Positions 52,721 through 57,174 of a stretch of 57,174 nt of DNA are shown here, in pieces. A model generated the notes under the pieces. That model was not told where the DNA came from. It searched no databases and was given only the letters and a program-made list of their open reading frames with translations. Made by a program: the position numbers and the translations under genes. This DNA is from JBBQLG01 sp964251665 (GTDB lineage Bacteria > Bacteroidota > Bacteroidia > Cytophagales > Spirosomataceae): NCBI GenBank assembly GCA_964251665.1, contig CAXUKO010000028.1, positions 1 through 57,174 on the forward strand, read 5' to 3'. Position 1 is the first letter of the stretch, and each line of letters begins with the position of its first letter.

Positions 52721-53343
52721 TGGAAAAGACCCTGGTCGATATAGAGTTCCCACAGCTGGACAGGCAACCATTTTCGGCCTCTTCCGAACGGGAGTATCAG
52801 GATTTGAGCATTTTCACGGTACCTGATTCATTCCGAGGCAAGTCCAAGCTATCTGTACAGCTTTGGTGGATCATTCAGGATACAATCTTCTGTTGGTCTC
52901 CCCAGATTTTGTACAAATGGCGCGTATTTCTGCTCCGTTTGTTTGGGGCGCAAATCGGGAAAGACGTCAAAATCAGATCGTCGGCAAAGATTACGTATCC
53001 TTGGAAAGTAAAGATTGGCGATTACAGCTGGATCGGTGATGACTGTGTTTTGTATAGTCTGGGCGACATTACCATTGGCGATCACGTGGCCATTGCGCAT
53101 AAGGTGTATATCAACACTGGTGGCCACCTATACCAGAAAAAAGCGTTCGATATTTTCAGTAAGCCTATCCATATCGAAGATGAGTGCTGGATAACTAATG
53201 ATGTTTACATAGCCCCCGGTGTAACCATTGGTAAAGGAACAATAATCAGTGCCAGAAGCAGTGTACTAAAAGACTTACCTGCCGGCAAGATCTGCGTGGG
53301 TACACCCGCCAAACCAATAAAAGACAGGCTCAAATCAATTTAA
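52720..53343 (+). CDS. WcaF-type acetyltransferase
   Basis: This 207-residue hexapeptide acetyltransferase has an N-terminal region with SWIGDDCVLYSLGDITIGDHV, then HKVYINTGGHLYQKKAFD and IHIEDECWITNDVYIAPGVTIGKGTIISA (start motifs only). It ends with VCVGTPAKPIKDRLK-like sequence (ICVGTPAKPIKDRL). This closely fits the colanic-acid WcaF group, which O-acetylates fucose or a related sugar. The ATG overlaps the preceding stop codon by one base. Confidence 0.9.
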   Translation: MEKTLVDIEFPQLDRQPFSASSEREYQDLSIFTVPDSFRGKSKLSVQLWWIIQDTIFCWSPQILYKWRVFLLRLFGAQIGKDVKIRSSAKITYPWKVKIGDYSWIGDDCVLYSLGDITIGDHVAIAHKVYINTGGHLYQKKAFDIFSKPIHIEDECWITNDVYIAPGVTIGKGTIISARSSVLKDLPAGKICVGTPAKPIKDRLKSI

Positions 53344-53402
53344 ATTAAGTAGCAGACCACAACGTCCATACCCGTTGCTGCTTCACTCTACTCAATACAG
53401 AT

Positions 53403-54425
53403 ATGAACAGAATTCTTGTAACAGGTGGCTCTGGCTTTATTGGCACTAACCTGGTTGCCAAACTCCTGGCAGACGGATTTACGGTGCTCAACCTGGACAA
53501 GGCTAAACCCATAAACAGCCAGTACACTGACTACTGGACTCAGGTAGATATTCTGGATGATCAGGCTCTTGAAGCACCCATATTAGCGTTTGATCCCGAG
53601 GCTATCGTTCATTTAGCAGCCGTCACGGACCTCGACGGAAAGACTTTAGCGTACTATAACACGAATACCGACGGTACACAAAATGTCATCAACGTAGCAA
53701 AGAAAGTACCCGCTTTAAAGCGGGTACTCTTCACTTCGTCTATGTATGTCTGCCAACCTGGCTACACTCCAAAAAACTACGACGATTATAAACCACATAC
53801 GCTGTACGGAGAAAGCAAAGTCAATGGCGAACTGTTGGTAAAAGCGAGTAAGAACACAAATTTTAGTTGGTCAATCATAAGACCTACCTCCATCTGGGGG
53901 CCTTGGTTTAACATTCCTTACATTGACTTTTTCAATATCGTCTATCAGGGCAAATATTTCGACTTTGGCCGTACCTGCACCAAAACATACGGATACGTCG
54001 ATAACACTGTTTTCCAGATTCAGAAACTTCTGACGGCCGATGACGCGCACACGAGGACGTTTTACCTCGGCGATAATCCTGCTATTCAGATTTCGGAGTG
54101 GGCTAATGAAATATCCATCGAGATGGGGAAAGGAGCCATCAAAAAGATTCCTTTTCTGGTGATGCGGACAGCCGCATTGGCAGGCGATGTGTTAGCCAAA
54201 GTTGGTATTAGATTTCCAATTACCAGCTTCCGGCTCAGGAATATGACTACTAATAATATATTACCGCTGGATGATATCTATGAGATAACAGGCCCGGTTC
54301 CCGCCACTCGATTACAGGGGGTACGGAAGACATTGAACTGGCTTGCCGATCATAAAGGCTATATACTGAAGGGACTTAAAAAGACAAGTATCCCAGAGAG
54401 AGAAACCCAACCCAATCTGCAATAA
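53403..54425 (+). CDS. NAD-dependent epimerase/dehydratase
   Basis: This 340-residue extended SDR has the Rossmann motif TGGSGFIGTNLVAKL, the catalytic Ser-Ser region FTSSMYVC and the YGESK motif (Tyr-x3-Lys). The sugar-nucleotide-binding half has IIRPTSIWGPWFN. It resembles the GDP/UDP-sugar epimerases that prepare donor sugars for polysaccharides, but the specific reaction (epimerase, dehydratase or reductase) is not fixed. It is 59 bp from the preceding gene. Confidence 0.88.
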   Translation: MNRILVTGGSGFIGTNLVAKLLADGFTVLNLDKAKPINSQYTDYWTQVDILDDQALEAPILAFDPEAIVHLAAVTDLDGKTLAYYNTNTDGTQNVINVAKKVPALKRVLFTSSMYVCQPGYTPKNYDDYKPHTLYGESKVNGELLVKASKNTNFSWSIIRPTSIWGPWFNIPYIDFFNIVYQGKYFDFGRTCTKTYGYVDNTVFQIQKLLTADDAHTRTFYLGDNPAIQISEWANEISIEMGKGAIKKIPFLVMRTAALAGDVLAKVGIRFPITSFRLRNMTTNNILPLDDIYEITGPVPATRLQGVRKTLNWLADHKGYILKGLKKTSIPERETQPNLQ

Positions 54426-54469
54426 CCAACTTATTAGCAGCAGATTGTCAACATTTAAACTCAACCACG

Positions 54470-55768
54470 ATGAAACGTAAAATACTGATAATAGGCTATA
54501 ATTACTATCCTGAACCTACAGGTATTGGCAAATACAGTGGCGAGATGGTGCGTTGGCTGGCTACCAAAGGCTACGACTGTACCGTTATAACCGCCTACCC
54601 CTACTACCCCTATTGGAAAGTGCAGGAGCCTTATCATAAAAACAGACTCTGGTACAAAACTGAATCTGAACAGTTTGAGTCAGGCGGAAAAATCACAGTT
54701 CATAGATGTCCTATGTACGTTCCGTCGAAGCCCTCCGGTCTGAAACGAATGATCCTGGACTTTACATTTCTACTCTCTGCTTTTTTTAAGATTTTGCAGT
54801 TAGTCCCTGGTAAAAAATTCGACTATGTGATTACCATCGTCCCTTCTTTTTTATTTGGTCTGCTCGGTGTTTTTTACAAGAAAATACGAAGTGCAAAACT
54901 CATGTATCACATTCATGATATGCAGATTGAAGCCGCTCGGGATTTGAAGATGATTACGTCCGAAGCGGTATTAAATACGCTGTTCAAAATTGAGCAATAT
55001 ATCTTCAATCAATCCGATATAATTACGAGTGTTGGAGAAGGGATGGTGCTAAAAATACAGAAGAAGACGAGTAAGCCAGTAACACTTTTCCCCAATTGGA
55101 CAGACATGAATTTATTTTATCCCATTGCGGATAAAGCAAGTTTAAAACGGGAATTTGGCTTTGAGGTAACCGACAGATTATTCTTATATTCAGGCGCTAT
55201 TGGTGAAAAGCAAGGCCTGGAACTTATTCTACACGCAGCGAATGAATTTAAACAAATTGATTCAATCAAATTCATTATTTGTGGTTCAGGACCTTATAAA
55301 CAAAAACTACAGGAACTCGCCGAGAAATTAGCGCTTAAAAATGTATTCTTTTTTCCCCTACAGCCATTTGAGAAATTTAATAGTTTCCTTAACATGGTGG
55401 ATGTTCACCTGATCATTCAGAAAGCAAACGCCGGTGATTTAGTGATGCCTTCCAAGCTAACAACCGTTCTGGCCGTTGGAGGACTAGCGCTTATCACATC
55501 TAATAAAGGATCGGGTATGCATTCACTGGTAGAGGGATATAACATGGGAATTCTGGTAGAGGCCGAAAACCAGCAAGCTCTTAATGAAGGCATACGGGAA
55601 TCGTTAACCAGAGACACGACGCAACTGTCGCTGAATGCCCGTCGATACGCTGAACAGTTCCTTGCCTTTGAGCAAATTATGCGGTCCTTTGAATCACTGA
55701 TGGTGAAGGACAAAAACCCCAACCCGGCTACGCTAACTTACTCGCAACCCGTAACATCCACTTATTAG
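54470..55768 (+). CDS. WcaI-type glycosyltransferase (GT4)
   Basis: This 432-residue GT-B enzyme has the N-terminal ILIIGYNYYPEPTGIGKYSG, which is highly characteristic of WcaI (colanic-acid biosynthesis), followed by PNWTDMNLFYPI and FLYSGAIGEKQGLELIL. The donor-end motif NAGDLVMPSKLTTVLAVGG replaces the usual E-x7-E. It is the last gene of the locus; no clear terminator follows in the 216-bp gap. The sugar is probably fucose or a similar residue by analogy, not shown. Confidence 0.9.
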   Translation: MKRKILIIGYNYYPEPTGIGKYSGEMVRWLATKGYDCTVITAYPYYPYWKVQEPYHKNRLWYKTESEQFESGGKITVHRCPMYVPSKPSGLKRMILDFTFLLSAFFKILQLVPGKKFDYVITIVPSFLFGLLGVFYKKIRSAKLMYHIHDMQIEAARDLKMITSEAVLNTLFKIEQYIFNQSDIITSVGEGMVLKIQKKTSKPVTLFPNWTDMNLFYPIADKASLKREFGFEVTDRLFLYSGAIGEKQGLELILHAANEFKQIDSIKFIICGSGPYKQKLQELAEKLALKNVFFFPLQPFEKFNSFLNMVDVHLIIQKANAGDLVMPSKLTTVLAVGGLALITSNKGSGMHSLVEGYNMGILVEAENQQALNEGIRESLTRDTTQLSLNARRYAEQFLAFEQIMRSFESLMVKDKNPNPATLTYSQPVTSTY

Positions 55769-55984
55769 TTGAATAATTCAGGCCAACAAGTAGACCATAA
55801 TTAAACAGGAACAGACCGATAAACGCCCTGCTCCTCTTTAATGAGAAGCACTCTAACAAAGAACAATAGTCAGGAGTCTTGTCCGAAGCCTTGCTATGCC
55901 ATACGGCAAAACAGGCAGGAAATTAAAAGCCAAGTATTGATAGATGGACGCTTCAAATCGGATTATTTTCAGACTCCCAGCGTT

Positions 55985-57174
55985 TCACTGTTTCAGAAAT
56001 CGGACAGAGCTTTGCAAATCTCCATCTATAAAGCGAAGTATGTAAACGCCACGCGGTAGGAAGCTAACATCTATCGATGTTGATTCACTACCGATCGGCA
56101 GCGTCCAACCCTTTACTTCTTTGCCATCTACGGAATAAACCTTAAGCGATCCTACTGCTGCTACTGCATGATAATCAACCTGCAAGGTACCTTGCGTAGG
56201 GTTAGGAGACAGTTTCAGGCCTTGTTCCGCCGAGTTAGTTTTGCGGGTGAAAACAGGGCTACTAACCTCTATACTTTCGTTTCGTCCGGCAGCTGCTTTT
56301 ATTTTAAACTTCCAGTAACCTAACCGTCTCCGCACATCGCCTACCTCAATCTGGCCCTTATAGGCTATATACGGGCCATCATTCTCACTAACCAGAATCT
56401 CCGAAGGCCCCAGCTCGCTCTCAACATTTAATGTATTCGCATCATCATCCGCTTTTAACGTCGGTGCTGGCACGAAGGCTGAACTCGAGAAATATAAGCT
56501 TTCGATAGCCACGGCTCGGGTCTGGTTATAACCGGCCCCCCAGAAGTAAAGTCGAACGGTTTTAGGCTGCCGCCAGTTGCTACTGGCATCGAAAACCGGA
56601 GTAGTAACAGCTTCATAAGGCCCGAATTGGATTGTTATCTGACCGTTAACCGCTCTGATATCCAGCGGTTGCGATTGACTAACTACAGTCAGTAAATTAG
56701 TAAAGTAAGCTCCCTGGGCAATGATTTGGCGGTTACCATACATATATGACGGATAATTTTCTTTTGGACGGTTATAATAGACACGGGAATTTAACCGGGC
56801 AATGACTTTATCGTTGGCATCAAGCACCTCAAAGTAAGAGCCACCGTTTTTGGTTGGTCCTTCATCGGCGTTGAAGGCATTCTCTTCGTGGCTTAAACTA
56901 CCCCACAAACGCCAGTTATTCACGCCCCCACCCGTTAGAAGCAGCCCTAAATCCCGACTCACTGTGCCGCTACCCTGAGCCTGCATAAACTTGATACTCA
57001 AGTCAGAAGGATTAAAGCGATCATAAGTTCGTATCCCGGTACGTGCACTCCAGTAAGCTGCTCCTGTAGCCTCGGCCACTGGCTGTCGTTTCCAACCATA
57101 CCAGCCGTCGGCCAGCACGCCCTGGCGCGGTAAACCCGCCAGCAGATCCACCCCCTGAGCCGGGTCCGACAACC
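55985..57174 (-). CDS. Partial T9SS-secreted protein (C-terminal part)
   Basis: This minus-strand frame runs off the window end; its N-terminus and signal peptide lie beyond 57174. The visible 395 residues contain beta-rich domains and end in a type A T9SS sorting tail (LSPNPTQGTLQVDYHAVAAV, then GSLKVYSVDGKEV and LPRGVYILRF). The protein would be exported by the type IX system to the cell surface or medium. No catalytic motif is recognisable in the visible part. It is convergent with the polysaccharide locus. Confidence 0.85.
   Translation of the reverse strand, partial: LSDPAQGVDLLAGLPRQGVLADGWYGWKRQPVAEATGAAYWSARTGIRTYDRFNPSDLSIKFMQAQGSGTVSRDLGLLLTGGGVNNWRLWGSLSHEENAFNADEGPTKNGGSYFEVLDANDKVIARLNSRVYYNRPKENYPSYMYGNRQIIAQGAYFTNLLTVVSQSQPLDIRAVNGQITIQFGPYEAVTTPVFDASSNWRQPKTVRLYFWGAGYNQTRAVAIESLYFSSSAFVPAPTLKADDDANTLNVESELGPSEILVSENDGPYIAYKGQIEVGDVRRRLGYWKFKIKAAAGRNESIEVSSPVFTRKTNSAEQGLKLSPNPTQGTLQVDYHAVAAVGSLKVYSVDGKEVKGWTLPIGSESTSIDVSFLPRGVYILRFIDGDLQSSVRFLKQ

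Overview
The window looks like chromosomal DNA of a Bacteroidota member of the order Cytophagales, most likely Spirosoma or a close relative. Supporting signs are moderate GC, no clear Shine-Dalgarno sites, a candidate TAnnTTTG-type -7 promoter box, a type IX secretion (T9SS) C-terminal tail, GH97 and NHL-repeat proteins, a single-ORF gyrB and Spirosoma-style intergenic palindromes. The genus is inferred from gene content and no search was run.

Layout. 1-1300: a small secreted beta-sandwich protein and a frameshifted DUF4926-like gene. 1330-5927: a complete tripartite drug-efflux operon (marR, tolC, emrA/hlyD, emrB-type MFS) with a strong palindromic operator ahead of marR. 6145-8277: a periplasmic thioredoxin-like protein and an LpqC-type esterase, convergent. 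8405-10068: a mobile-element scar. A transposase HTH remnant is followed by a complete IS3-family element (8599-9930) with TG...CA ends, a 5-bp target duplication and an A7G frameshift site. 10069-12258: a secreted protein with 11 NHL repeats. 12563-12637: tRNA-Arg(CCG). 12845-14722: a compact three-gene operon (metzincin protease with a DUF6623-like N-terminal domain, a HEAT-like protein, a stand-alone DUF6623-like protein).

15050-35339 is mostly core and housekeeping: NUDIX hydrolase, S9 peptidase, GreA-like protein, GH97 glycosidase, methylmalonyl-CoA epimerase, A-type Fe-S carrier, acyl-CoA thioesterase, an NTF2-like/AraC divergent pair, two membrane proteins, Gfo/Idh/MocA oxidoreductase, SDR, PhyH-like dioxygenase, Omp85-like barrel, CNT nucleoside transporter, Uma2-type protein, polyphosphate kinase and gyrB. 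Many of these genes are separated by long perfect hairpins.

35340-36532 is an AT-rich 1.2-kb region without a recognisable gene. It leads into a surface-polysaccharide locus (36533-55768) transcribed in one direction: initiating sugar-phosphate transferase, Wzc-type tyrosine autokinase, carbamoyltransferase, two hexapeptide acetyltransferases, a Wzx flippase, a Wzy/ligase-like membrane protein, an epimerase/dehydratase and eight glycosyltransferases. Together they would build, decorate, flip and polymerise a repeat unit on undecaprenyl phosphate. The block from about 39785 to 46600 is much more AT-rich than its flanks, which suggests mosaic acquisition. The window ends inside a minus-strand T9SS-secreted protein.
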